Shown here piece after piece: positions 25,001 to 36,645 of a stretch of 64,000 bases of DNA. Within the stretch, counting starts at the first letter, position 1, and every line of letters starts with the position of its first letter. The translations under genes were made by a program, and so were the position numbers. The DNA comes from Liolophura sinensis (lineage: Eukaryota > Mollusca > Polyplacophora > Chitonida > Chitonidae): positions 41,907,116-41,971,115 of the forward strand of contig NC_088301.1 of NCBI RefSeq assembly GCF_032854445.1, in the 5' to 3' direction. Below the pieces are notes generated by a model. It was given only the letters and a program-made list of their open reading frames with translations, ran no database searches and had not been told where the DNA came from.

Positions 25001-28000
25001 ATTTTGGTTCCAGTGTCATGTATGTTGTCTAGCACGGGTCATATCGCCTAACTTTTGGCCCCAGTGTCATGTATGTAGCCATGGGCTTGAGAGATTTTGT
25101 TTACCAACCCTGTACTGTGCACATTATTCTTAGGTCTTTGTCCTTCATCAGGCACGAGATCTGATTGCTCCCAGACTCTCGCTTTCCAAAAGCTATATAA
25201 CTTTTAAGCATGTTGGCGTAATTCACGAGACACTATTATTTCACAAACGAAGTCCAAGATTTCAAAGATATTTTCATGTCGCCTTCAAGGAGTCCATAAT
25301 AAGATGGATGCTGAAAAAGAGAGAATAGCTGTTTTGAAGAACTCAAACTGTGTATTAGATTTTACATTTAAGATAACAACCTTAAAATAGTCTAGTTTTG
25401 CAGTTATATCTGTCTTTCATGGCTTATATATAGGGTATATTTCAGGCTTTAACAATTGCAAGATATAAAAAAATTTGATGTGACACCTTGTCAAAGTAGA
25501 TATGTCAGATGGACATTCATTTCAAATGCTTGTGATCCTGTGANNNNNNNNNNNNNNNNNNNNNNNNNNNNNNNNNNNNNNNNNNNNNNNNNNNNNNNNN
25601 NNNNNNNNNNNNNNNNNNNNNNNNNNNNNNNNNNNNNNNNNNNNNNNNNNNNNNNNNNNNNNNNNNNNNNNNNNNNNNNNNNNNNNNNNNNNNNNNNNNN
25701 NNNNNNNNNNNNNNNNNNNNNNNNNNNNNNNNNNNNNNNNNNNCATCCTCGCAAGCTTCTCCGGCGAGTATACTCATTAAGCCAGTTATAATCTTGTCGT
25801 TGTGTCTGCCTTGTCGAATCAACATGCTGATTTTTCGTACAATTCATACATTAGCACATCACTGAATTTACTTCGTTTAATTTACACGGAAAACATTTTT
25901 AGGAAATTTGATGTAAAAATGTGTTTCATCTTTCATAATGTCTCAGAGCAGTTTTATTCATCAGCACATGGGCTTCTTCGTTTTATCTCAAAGGGAGACA
26001 ACCTCTGTTGTGTCAAAAAAAGGCTAGTTATATAGATTTACATTATTCTGAGAAATGTTCTTCTTGTTTTCCAGGTGTGATACTGAGTCTAATAGTGCTG
26101 TCTGTGGGATTCGTGTTGGCAGTGGTGTATTCTCCGGCCGTTATTCCGTCCCAAGCAATCAATAACACCTGCAATCACTATGAGTAAGGGCTTCACGGTG
26201 TATTCCTGATCTACTGATAGAGGAGATTTATTAATCAAGAAAAAAAAAAATAGAACGATAGCTACTTTTCGGTAAATTTTTTATGTGAGTATACAAATGT
26301 TACGAATGCTGTCAGGCCGTCCATGATAGCAGCAAATACAGACATCTGTTTGCAGAGCTCTTTTATTATAAACATGTGCGTCTTATATGTAGTTTAATTG
26401 CAATTTAGTAGTGTGTTATCCAGTACTTATATACCTCTGACTGGAACAGTAATCTATGTTTCGTTCTCTCAGGGTTTGTCAAGGTTGCATTGATGACAGT
26501 GGTTGTGGATTCTGTTTCAACGACACGAACTGGTCCTCCCCAGTTGGTCACTGCTTGTCTGTCTTTAATGAACACCAGGCCTACACGTTTTCATCCGTGG
26601 GAGAATGCTCAAAAGAAAATATGGCCTCCGACACACTGGGGAACATCTGGGCTTATGGGTTCTGTCCCACGAAATTCTACTGGATACCCGTTGTGGGGAA
26701 TGACCACGTATTTGATATTTTTTGCCCCAGGTTAGTTATGTGTTGCTTGGCGTCCAATAACGTGTAGTTGAAGAAGTTTTTATGTCACGTGACCCAAACT
26801 GTCCAAAATTATTATCATTAACTTTTCTTTTTTTCGTTTCCTTTTTTAAAGATTATTACCTTTATTCCGTATAAGTTTTACCAATCAGACTCTTTCACCA
26901 CGTGAACATTGTTCTTTATCTTTTGCTAGGGCTGGCCTCCGTCCCTTGGATTGTTAACACGGAACTATACCCAATGTGGGCACGGGGTACTGGGAATGGA
27001 CTGGCGACGGCAACGAACTGGATCTTTAACTTTATTGTGTCCATGACCTTCCTTAGTTTGGTATCCCTACTTGGAAAGCATGGTAAGTTCTCTTTATGGC
27101 AAACGTGTATCGTACTTCATTTGTTACACTCTTAAAACTGATATGTAAAATTTAATGTTTCTGAGTGATGCTAGAATATATTATGTCACTGGCAACACAA
27201 TACCAAGTTACGCTAAAAAAACTATTCTATTGGAATAACAGGAAAAACTCATATTTATATTGTATTTGTATAATAGCCACAACAGTTTCCTCAGACGTCG
27301 ACTTTACGGCAATAACATAATAAAATATCCTTACTTGGATAGTTACGTACTGAATGAAGGGTCCTTGAGCTGTCGCTTTCTGCATTTGAAGAGGTGATGA
27401 TTATTATGGCAAAAACTAGTGTGTGAAGGAAATTCCATCAAACGCCTTCTGTTCTTGAGTACGGCATAAAAGACCAATTAAATAAAATAAATAAATTAAT
27501 CAAACGCCTTTACTCTAATTTTACAGTAAGTACAATTGTCTTCTAAATGAAAATGAACGAAATGTCCATGATCTATGGCACTCTACTTCGTAACAGTGTG
27601 TAAGTGCCGCTTGACCTGGGGCTAGGCTGTATATTCATCGTGCTGAACTATATCACAACGTTGGATATATGAACAGTTGCAATCAAAGCGTAATGGAGAT
27701 ACATGATTTGATTATTGACAACTTAGGTATTGGCATGACACACAATTCAGATACTGATTTCATTCATTAACCTAGAACATTCCTAGTGTCTGTCCGTCGT
27801 CAATGAAAACTGTTGACTGCTTCTCTTTGCATGAATCTGTCCTAGTTTCTTAATTTTATATACTTTTTTTATTTCTTTGGTGGTTTGTGTTGAAGGCCCA
27901 TATTAGTTGACTAGATATACCACAGTTTTAGCAGTACAATTCAATTCTGCCATAACTCATAATATTCATAGTATATCATATAAACACGTTAGTTTTCTTT

Positions 28001-28390
28001 CCGTGTCACACAAGCATTTCAGTGTAAGATTTCAAGTAAGCCAAATTTGATGCAGCTGCTATAAGGTAACAAAATTTTTATTTTTTCAGTTACTGTTAGA
28101 CGTTGAACTGTATTATGTTTAAGCAACTTTAACTTTGAATCAGCGTTTTGATCTGCTCTAATGAAATCATTCATTAATTAAGTGTTTAGTTTTTAGGAGC
28201 CAAGGTTTTACACCCTGAATAGAGACAGTTGTATTCACCCGTTATATTGTTGATTGCAGGTGTGTTCATGCTGTACACTTCGTTGTCTGTGGTGGGAATG
28301 ATTTTCACTGCGGCTCTTTTACCAGAAACAAAGGGGAAGAAATTAGAGGATTTGGAACAGTTATTTAAACGCTCCACAATAAAGTCATGA
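22035..28390 (+). CDS. SLC2A13: Proton/myo-inositol cotransporter-like (HMIT), copy C, exon 5 in gap, frame break in exon 7
   Basis: Nine-exon HMIT-type transporter. Visible exons: 22035-22506, 23229-23388, 23855-24066, 24311-24419, 26075-26183, 26473-26730, 26930-27082 and 28260-28390 (TGA). Exon 5, expected at 164 bp, is not found on either side of the N run at 25544-25743 and must be inside or beside it. Motifs: [10 protein letters not shown] in helix 1, [32 protein letters not shown] (Ala where most have Gly or Ser), extracellular [23 protein letters not shown] and [15 protein letters not shown]. Near the end of exon 7 one extra base, by comparison with the paralogues around GTTGTGGGGAATG, shifts the frame just before the [12 protein letters not shown] helix; downstream exons continue in the shifted frame. 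This is either a pseudogene lesion or a sequencing indel. Without it the protein would be about 588 residues. The ATG at 22035 is the first in frame; a second Met lies four codons on. Confidence 0.85.
24415..25080 (+). repeat. 50-bp minisatellite starting on the exon 4 splice donor of copy C
   Basis: Thirteen full units plus a partial one of a 50-bp repeat. Unit 1 begins with the exon 4/intron 4 junction, GTCAT|GTATGTAGGC, and this 15-mer recurs at the same place in most later units. The GT of the donor is kept in 11 of the 13 full units. Units differ by a few substitutions, so the array is moderately old. Reading on from exon 4 into unit 1 meets a TAA after eleven codons. Confidence 0.9.
25544..25743. 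other. Assembly gap of 200 N
   Basis: Exactly 200 unknown bases, a round number that suggests a placeholder or rough size estimate. The missing exon 5 of copy C should be here. Confidence 0.97.
27437..27510 (+). mobile_element. Very short 5'-truncated SINE S1 with target-site duplication
   Basis: Only the last 50 bp of SINE S1 (27449-27498: TTGAGTACGGCATAAAAGAC and A/T-rich tail) is present. It is bounded by a perfect 12-bp duplication, ATCAAACGCCTT, at 27437-27448 and 27499-27510. It lies in intron 8 of copy C. Confidence 0.85.
27595..27880 (+). repeat. Interspersed repeat family R3 copy
   Basis: It shares ordered blocks with the copy at 18420-18990, including ACAACGTTGGATATATGAAC, GATACTGATTTCATTCATT, GAAAACTGTTGACTGCTTCT and TGCATGAATCTGTCCTAG. 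It lies in intron 8 of copy C. Confidence 0.6.
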
Positions 28391-29589
28391 CACAATGATT
28401 GCCAGAAGTTCCAAACTATTGACTTCCGAAAGGCTTTTGTAACAAAAATTGCGTCTTCATGACAAATCAAATAGATCTGATTACCAGATAGGTACGAGAC
28501 TACCTTTTAACTGGTTATCTCCCTTGTGATTCTTCCAAGCCGATGTCATTCATCTGGCAATCTTTTGAAGATACTGCCCTTGTATTGTTCACTAGTATTG
28601 CATTTTGGTGTTCAACACCAGGAAAGATTGTGTCGCAATATCATTAACAAAGAAGATGACAATCGGGTTGTCATCATTGCATGTGTCATGCCCTTTTCTA
28701 TTGAATGTTGCTCAAAATCGATAATGCTGATTCAAATAGTATGCAAAATTTATTGAATTTATTTTTGTGGAAGATGCTTGGATCTGAGATAACAAATCTA
28801 TTTGGAGTTGTGAAATTGAACATTTGTCGTTCCCGTGGGTGTTATTGAAACATGTAAAACAACTATCTACATTTCTGAGAGTTATTTGTTGTGCATTGTT
28901 TTTACTTAAAATAACATGATACCTGTGCATTAGCAAACCAATAGGCTATGGATCGTGCCTTTAAAATCGAAAAGCATCACTAATGTCACTTTGAGATATC
29001 TGCAACTGAAGTGCCATATTCAGTATCTTGTTGTATATAGTTGTGGATTCAAATCTAGCACAGAAATCTTAATTCACAGATGGCACTGGTGTCCAGGATA
29101 TTGACTTTGATTTGATCAATTCAGTATGAATTTTATAACAGCTTTTCCCCTGTAATAAACCCTTTTAAAAATAACAACAGTGTGTGATGTTTAATGAGCA
29201 GGTACAGGAGACACAATTCCATTTCCAAGATTCTAATTCTTGTCAGGATTTTTTATATTTTTTGCGTTTTACATATGACAAAAAAGCTGACAAACCATCA
29301 ATAGAACTGTCGCAAATAGCAGAACTGTTGACACTGCAGGTATCAGGCTGCTGAAACAAAATCAGCCTACATTTCTGCGATGATCAAAGCATCCAGACTT
29401 TTAAATTTACACCTATTATTTACCCCAAAACTGTAATTTGGAAGGTGCTAATTACTGCATAACGCAGTTCAGAAACGACCAGACACAGTCAGTGATACGC
29501 TTTCTCAGGCTGATTACGTTCATTTTCACATGTGCTTACACAGCAAGAGTTCTTGTGTCTCGTTTCTATACTTATGAAAAAGATACAAC
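28391..29589. other. 3' flank of copy C
   Basis: Apart from a candidate polyadenylation site at 29154, no gene or repeat is recognised in this part of the spacer between convergent copies C and D. Confidence 0.4.
29154..29159 (+). terminator. Likely polyadenylation signal of copy C
   Basis: An AATAAA is followed about 20 bp later by a GT-rich stretch (CAGTGTGTGATGTTT), the usual arrangement of a cleavage site. It would give copy C a 3' UTR of about 780 bp. Confidence 0.5.
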
Positions 29590-30110
29590 ATGGAGAATAA
29601 AACCACAGCGTCGACGAGAGAGTGATAGTTGGCAAATGGTAAGACATAGCCCGTGAAATCCGGCCTTTTGTCGATACATGTATATTCCAATTCTAGTTAA
29701 AAAGTAGCAACTTGCACAATCCCTAGCATCATGACTGAAGTAGAATTAGGTTTTTAATTAACTCCTAAGGGAAAAGTGTTCCACACATTGTCTATAATGT
29801 GATTGTTTGTTAAATGTGATGACAACACAGCATTTGAGTAATTCTAGAACTGTGACGTCTAATAAATTGCAATTAACATCACTGCAATCTTTGTTAACCT
29901 CATTCTGCTTAAGCCATGGTTCTAGGGGGCGGTGTTAGTTGCTACTTTTTATGCACTTACATGAACAGTTAGAATAAAACCCTGACTGAGGTCAACTGAC
30001 AAGAGGCCATATTTCACGCGTTACGAGTGACCATTAGCCAGCTATCGAACTGTCGTCGCTCCTGTGGTTTTTCTATGCTGTAGATCTTTAATTATATCTT
30101 ATCTGTTTCT
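29590..30110. repeat. Foldback repeat R2, inverted pair of arms
   Basis: A minus-oriented arm (about 29590-29745) is followed by a plus-oriented arm (about 29790-30110). The plus arm has the R2 core AGCCATGGTTCTAGGGGGCG and later GTGACCATTAGCCAGCTATC; the minus arm holds their counterparts reversed. Related arms occur at 36465, 39415, 46285, 47640 and 48730. No coding sequence is seen, so this is likely a non-autonomous element. Confidence 0.6.
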
Positions 30111-30524
30111 GCTTTATTTCGTGTTCGTAACTACAATTCAATCGTGAACAGCTATAAAATAAATTCATCTTCTGGAGAGATGCCAAGTAGTCATAACTGG
30201 TAATGTGTGACCAAATACCAAATTATGGTAGCATCCATTCGGACTTTCGTTGTTTCCACGTTTTCCAGGGTTTGGGCTTTATACGTTTCACAATGACAAC
30301 AAACATCAACTCACAGTTCGCAGGATGTCATATTCTCGGATTAATATCATGCACCATGGTTTATTTTCTCCTTGTGTTTTTCCCGCAACTAGTAAACAAT
30401 TGCTTTCTAAGAGAGGAACATGTTTTCACTAAAGGTTTTTCTGTTTGTGTTTAGCATCGCTTTCAACATTATTTCAATCTTTTCTCGACCGTGTGTCCTT
30501 GTACAGGGTCGGCCATATGCTAAC

Positions 30525-30727
30525 ATAGCCCACACGTAATGTGAGTTCAAGTCCAGCTCATGCTGGCTTCCTCTCCGGCCGTAAGTGGGAAGGTCTGCTA
30601 AAACCTGGTCGGGGTCGCGGATGGTCGTGGGTTTCCCCTCACAATAATGCTGGCCACCGTTATATAAGTGAAATATTATTGAGTACGGCGTAAAACACCA
30701 AACAAATAAATAAATGAATAGCCCACA
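30525..30727 (+). mobile_element. 5'-truncated SINE S1
   Basis: The element body (30535-30717) starts just before the B-box-like GAGTTCAAGTCC and runs through GAGTACGGCGTAAAACACCA to an AAATAAATAAATG tail. A 10-bp duplication, ATAGCCCACA, lies at 30525-30534 and 30718-30727. Confidence 0.85.
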
Positions 30728-30749
30728 AGTACTAACCATGCCCATAAAT

Positions 30750-30957
30750 TATGTGAATGTAAATCCAAATGTTTCATCGTGGATGTAATTCCAAATGTTT
30801 CCTTGTGGATGTACTTCCAAATGTTTCTTCGTGAATGCAATTTCAGATGTTTCCTCGTGCATGCAATTCCAAATGTTTCATCGTGAATGCAATTTCAAAT
30901 GTTTCATTGTGGATGCAATTCCAAATGTTTCCTCGTGGATGCAATTCCAAATGTTTT
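30750..30957 (+). repeat. 26-bp tandem repeat
   Basis: About seven imperfect copies of a 26-bp unit containing AAATGTTTCNTCGTGGATG then CAATTCC. It starts 23 bp after a SINE. Open frames rich in Cys, Phe and Gln across it are repeat artefacts. Confidence 0.8.
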
Positions 30958-32143
30958 TTTATGTCATACATAATAGTGATGTTTATATATGTGTTAAATA
31001 ACTGGTGTATTCAAAGCCCTATTCAACTCCAAGTCCACACCACAAACACCATATATTCTAAATGGTTGACACATAAGGTGTGCTTCAAGCACTTTGTTTT
31101 TTGTGTTAGATGTTACTAAATGTGTTGTAAAATAAGACATGAATTAATTAAAAAAAACGTAAATTTGAAAAGACTGATAAATGTATTTCAGGTTACGCCT
31201 TCTTAGGCACAGTTGATGAAAATAACGTTTTCAGTCATGAGACAAAAACATATAAAATACAATGATTCAGTGAAAAACCACCACTATTTTTACATAATTT
31301 ACTTACTTCCCCATCCAACATTCATTGTATAAAAATATGCTTTACTATATATTACGCCTGTAACTGAACAAAGTTTTGTTAGTTTTACGTATACCAAAGG
31401 CTTGCAAACATTTGTGATCCTGAATTTGACATCGAATATAATTAAAATGGAAATGTATAGTTTATATAATTCAACCCCGCCATGCAAATTATAAAAAATA
31501 GTTATTTTTCTATGGAACTAATTAAGATGTTTTACTGGGTTGATTCTTGTCTGGCCGATAAATATCAAATCGTGTAACCTACTATTAAATTCCACCATCA
31601 CATCAGTGCAAAATTCTTCAGTGTGTCGTTAAACAAATTGCAATATACAGCAAATAAATAAATACTAATGAGAACTGTTGAACTCAATAAGGAAGCTACT
31701 TAACAGGAATGTTCATATTTCGAAGTAAGTCCCCAACCTTCCAGTTTTCAAATACAGGCACTGGAAAGTAAATGACTAGTTTAGCCTTCAGGTTATAAAA
31801 AGATTTATCAAGACAAAATAAATGCCGATAAAATAATGAATAGCGATATTTGAATTGTTATAAAGTTATCAAAATATCATATACGCACAATTTTATTATA
31901 TTGATTTAAACCCGTTATTAGAAATGGTATGTACAATGCTTGACTAAGATCTCGTCTACATTAGAAGGAATATATCGTACACATATCGCAGAGTTGGTGA
32001 TTTGCTTGCAGCAACTGCTGTTTAGAACGCTGTTGCCGCCAGCCTCATGATATCCTTCATGGACAAGGACTTGTGTGGTGAACATGAGTTATATGAAATT
32101 AATGATGGAAATAACAATATCACTTGTGCTAATGCATCATATC
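30958..32143. other. 3' flank of copy D
   Basis: An AT-rich spacer with no gene or clear repeat recognised. Confidence 0.4.
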
Positions 32144-33697
32144 TTAACACCATGGTGTCTCAAATAGTTGCTCCATTTCTTCTAAGGGACTTCCCTTTTG
32201 TTTCAGGTAAAACATATGCCAGGAAAATAAGTCCCACTATAGAAAGTCCTGTGTATAGCCAGTACACTCCTGAAAAACAAACCATATAGGTTATTTCCGT
32301 ATTTTATAATAAACAATTAACATAAATATATTTACACCAATAAACGTACATAAGAAAATTACTCTTCCTTTCCTATTAAAAAGTACCCCTTACTGTATTA
32401 TGGATAAATGGCTTCTTCACACTGTCATATCGAAATGTGATGAATATCGTACAGTTCAGTTTCAGCAAATAATTTTTTAAGACCAGACATTAATAAAGCA
32501 GTTCGCCTCACCCAGAATTTTCACAAAGCATCCATACATTCATCTCTTACAACTGATTGAAAATCAGGGAGAACTCACCAAATTTGGTTAGAGCTTGCCC
32601 TAGGGAGAGGAATGTCATTGAAACTATAACATTGAAGAACCAGTTGGTAGCAGTGGAAAGGGCGTTGCCTGTGCTACGTGCCCAAGGTGGATACATCTCT
32701 GCGTTCATCAGCCATGGGATTCCAGCCAACCCTGAAACCGTAAGCCATATGCATCAGATTTAAGAACTAAGAGGACGTGGGATCCTCCTATATCCTATAA
32801 GAACTTCGAAAAGATGGGAACAACTACTTGCACCACACGAAGACAATGTAAATGGAATTTTTGACTTCGGAACAACATTATATCAATATTACAACATTAC
32901 TATTACATGTCCGCAGGCATAATGAATGCTATTGAACAATGGTATCAAATGTACAGCTAAACGGGCCTATTATTTCAAATGTATGTGTTATATACTGCAA
33001 ATGAAACAATGTAACAGCAAATGCCTACTAGAGGAATCCAGAACATGGGGGTCGGACAATAATCATACGCCCAAGTAGCTTCCAAACTAGAGATGTTGGC
33101 TTCAGAGCATCGTCCGAAGAGGAAAATGACTTCATGTTTTGGTTCACTGGCAAACAGGATCCATTGATCCCGTTGAACGTATCGCCTATAAAACAGAATC
33201 CGCATCCTCAAACCGGGTACATCCCTCACAGAGCCTGTTGTGGAAAAAAATAAGCAACACCTCATTAGTCTCTACTACTGGAAAACAGAGCACATTTTCT
33301 TGTCAGCGGTGACCAATTTCGGTCTAAAACGAAGTAATATACACATTATTACCTCGATGCACAATTTTAGGTAGAAAATGTCATAGGAAGGTCTAAGAGC
33401 GAGTATTATGGGGGACCCAGAGATTACCCACCTATAGCGGTTGCATGACGAATTGTTCTCGTGAACAGTCACTCTTGGAGAGTGGATGGCTACAAGCTGG
33501 AATCCGACAGACATCGTGATAAGACTTGCAATCACACCTATTAAGCAGAACAAACAATCTATTCTAATACAAGTTCATGCATGCAGTTCAGTCCATCTAT
33601 GAACATCGTTTAATAACCGTTTTTAATATTTCAAATATTTGCACGAGAGTTTCATATTTGTGCACCAGATATCACACAGGCGCTGTCTGAGACTCAT

Positions 33698-33993
33698 TTA
33701 AGACTTTGTATTTATTTATTTATTTATTTATTTGATTGGTGTTTTACGACGTACTCAAGACTATTTCACTTATACGACGGCGGCCAGCATTATGGTGGGA
33801 GGAAACCGACAGAGCCCGGCGGAAACCCACGACCATCCGCAAGTTGCTGGCAGACCTTCCCACTTACGGCCGGAGAGGAGCCAGCATGAGACTTGAACTC
33901 ACAGCAACCGCATTGGTGAGAGGACTCCTGGGTCATTGCACTGCGCTAGCGCATTAACCAACTGAAGCACGGAGACCCCCTTAAGACGTTGTA
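33698..33993 (-). mobile_element. Near full-length SINE S1 in intron 5 of copy D
   Basis: The body at 33711-33980 reads on the minus strand from a tRNA-like head to a long TTTA-type tail. Flanks TTAAGACTTTGTA (33698-33710) and TTAAGACGTTGTA (33981-33993) differ at one base of 13, so the insertion is older than the one at 8552. It lies in the sense direction in intron 5 of copy D. Confidence 0.85.
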
Positions 33994-35016
33994 CACGTGT
34001 CGTATTTGAACAGGTACGTCATATCAATGTCTGGTATTCATTGTGAATGATGCAATTTGAGCCTGAAATTTGCAGGTATCTAACTTGTTGGCGTCAATCC
34101 TTACCCAGATAGCTGCTGAAGAGTAACTTTCGTCTGCCGATCTTGTCCACTAGCGACAGTCCGACGATGCTGAACAGTACATTTATAGCGGCGACCCCTG
34201 CAGAGAGCCAAATTGCATAGTGGTCATCCGTGATACCTGCCGACTTGATCACAGTCGCCGTGTAGTACCTGGGAGAGGAAGAAACACCCTAAATTACACC
34301 ATCAGGTAGTCTTCAAGCGCAAGCCATTATCACCTTTTACACCTTTGGGATAGTAAACAGTACACAGCTGTGGCTCTAACTAATCAGAATCCACCCATAA
34401 GGTGTAATATAAAAACACAGATCAAAATTTAGACATTTGTCGTAGTTTAAAACTAATCCAAATGAGTGTTAACACTGAAATGGCGCTACACATATTATCG
34501 GAGACTTAACATTAATACCAGAAAATCAGGTCTTGGCTCTGGTCAGATAGTTAAGTTTTTAGAACCATGTATATAGTATATTTTTCATCTTGAACCACTG
34601 TTTTTCTGACAGGTCAGACAACTTTATTAAATATCTGCGTTGAAAATTTTAACTAAATGGATATATCGGTTAATAGGTTGGTCGACATTGACTTAGCACT
34701 CAAACAGGCATACAGCTACATTAAAGCGCTTGTCCGATTAGATTTGCTGTATTTACTTTTACATTCAGTATTCCATACCAAAGGTCACTTAGACTTTACA
34801 TTGTTTACATAGATGAGAACCTCTAACAGAAATGCTGTAATATGTGTACAGTTCTTATTCTGTATTTGCGAAATCGGTTGAATGTATACAATGATCAAAC
34901 AGTGACTATACTGTAGATTTTTTCGGTACACAAGTATCTGGTTCCTAATAAGAGACATACCAGCTAAGAGCTTTACATAATGTCAATGTGGTGGATAGCC
35001 CTGACCAGGTTCAGGA

Positions 35017-35044
35017 CCCCCCCCCCCCCCACCCCCACCCCCCC
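35017..35044. repeat. Poly(C) tract
   Basis: About 28 bases, almost all C, with two A interruptions. It may be prone to length errors. Confidence 0.9.
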
Positions 35045-35225
35045 TTTCACCATGCAATGCGGTCGCTGTGAGTTCAAGTATACAAGTATAATTCATGCTG
35101 GCTTAATCTGATGTCGTACGTAGGAAGGTCTGCTAGCTGTCTGGATGGTCATGGGCTTCCCACGGGCTCTTCCCGGTTACTCCCACCATATGTTTACATA
35201 TGTGTAAAATGGAATAAATAAATCA
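35045..35225 (+). mobile_element. Diverged SINE S1 remnant in intron 4 of copy D
   Basis: It retains GCGGTCGCTGTGAGTTCAAG, CATGCTGGCTT, GGAAGGTCTGCTAG, GGATGGTCATGGGCTTCCC and an AATAAATAAATC end, with many substitutions. It is an older copy lying next to a young one (35311). Confidence 0.65.
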
Positions 35226-35298
35226 GTAATGTTTAAGATTATCTCATTAACGCTTCAAGACGACTCCACTTTAAAGTCTTAGATTGAATCTCACAACC

Positions 35299-35585
35299 CA
35301 TTTCACTCACGGGGCCTCCGTGGCTCAGTTGGGTACCGCGCTAGCGCAGCGTAATGACCCGGAGTCTCTCACCAATGAGGTCGATGTGAGTTCAAGTCCA
35401 GCTCATGCTGGCTTCCTCTCCAGCCGTATGTGGGAAGGTCTTCCAGCAACCTGCGGATGGTCGTGGGTTTACCCCCGGGCTCTGCCCGATTTCCGCCCAC
35501 CATAATGCTGGCCGCCGTCGTATAAGTGGAAATATTCTTGAGTACGGCGTAAAACACCAATCAAAAAAAAAATCATTTCACTCAC
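35299..35585 (+). mobile_element. Full-length SINE S1 abutting the exon 4 donor of copy D
   Basis: The body at 35311-35573 begins GGGGCCTCCGTGGCTCAGTT and ends GTAAAACACCAATC plus an A run. The 12-bp duplication CATTTCACTCAC lies at 35299-35310 and 35574-35585. The inner copy, read on the minus strand, is the first 12 bases of intron 4 of copy D (GTGAGTGAAATG), so the element sits 12 bp inside the intron, antisense to the gene, with the donor sequence duplicated on its far side. Confidence 0.9.
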
Positions 35586-36464
35586 ATAATGGTATTTATT
35601 CCGGCGACTTGCTGAAACATCTGCAAAGAACATCCCACCACCAACGCCCTTGCCGTAGGCGGGTGACGCAGAATTCTGATCAGTGTGAAAAAACCTGCAT
35701 GTCAAGAAACAAATGCATATTCTCCTATAATCGATTTTAACACGATTCAACGCCCTACATTTCACCAGTTTATGATCTTCTACAATGATTATGTTGAGTC
35801 GATTTGACAATATAACTCATATAAGCCTGCTATACCAAAGCATACATTGGCATTTGAGTGACTGTACAACGCTCGAAACCTTGGTATCGAAAACTTAAAT
35901 GTACTATAAAAGTTGTTGTTTGGTCAGTCTCCGAGATCGTATAATTAGATAAATAGGAAAACAAACCACAACCTACCTCTCCGAAAAAATTATAAAATTA
36001 TAACAAAGAAAAATCGAACTCATTCCTTTTGAGAATTACACGTTTAATTTAAATGACACCAACACGCCATTTTACGTACCTTTATTCTGGTTGGTGTCTT
36101 CACATGACCTCTTTATCAGTCTTAATTCATCAGTGACATCATCAGATTTCCTCATCCTCTCCAGGACTTGTTTTGCCCTGTCCATTTTTCTTTTGCCTAC
36201 AAGCCACCGAGGGCTTTCCGGTAGAAATATGAACCCGGCGGTCATAATAAGGGACGGTAAGGCGGCTAAACCCAGCATGTACCTGAAATGTAAATACGTT
36301 AGGATTCACTGAACCTGCAAATAATCGTTTGGGCGGAATATGCCCAAAAAGTCACAGGACTAGAGGAGTCAGTGATCTTATTCCATCGGCAATGTCTGAA
36401 ACGCATCCCAACGTCTAATTAGTGAAATCTAATATATTCCAGTGAGCATCATTGCACTTTCTGT

Positions 36465-36645
36465 AGGTAATGTTTCTTCAGCCATGGTACTAGGGGGTAT
36501 ATGTTACTATTCTTAAGCATTTACATGAACAAACCAAAACCCTAACTGAGGTACACTGAATTTCAACGGTGACGAGTGACCATTTGCCGGCTATCACACT
36601 GTCCTCGCGGCTGTATTTTTACTCTCTATGATGTAGTCTTTTATG
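36465..36645 (+). repeat. Foldback repeat R2, single arm
   Basis: It carries AGCCATGGTACTAGGGGGT, CATTTACATGAACA, AAACCCTAACTGAGG and GTGACCATTTGCCGGCTATC in R2 order. It lies in intron 2 of copy D. Confidence 0.55.

Noticed and set aside
24415-25080. Regular 50-bp array as a CRISPR-like locus
   Set aside because: The repeats are contiguous with no unique spacers, the context is a eukaryotic intron, and no associated genes exist. It is a minisatellite.
25456-25847. Open frames of 74-118 codons across the N run on both strands
   Set aside because: They exist only because unknown bases are read as open. They carry no evidence of coding.
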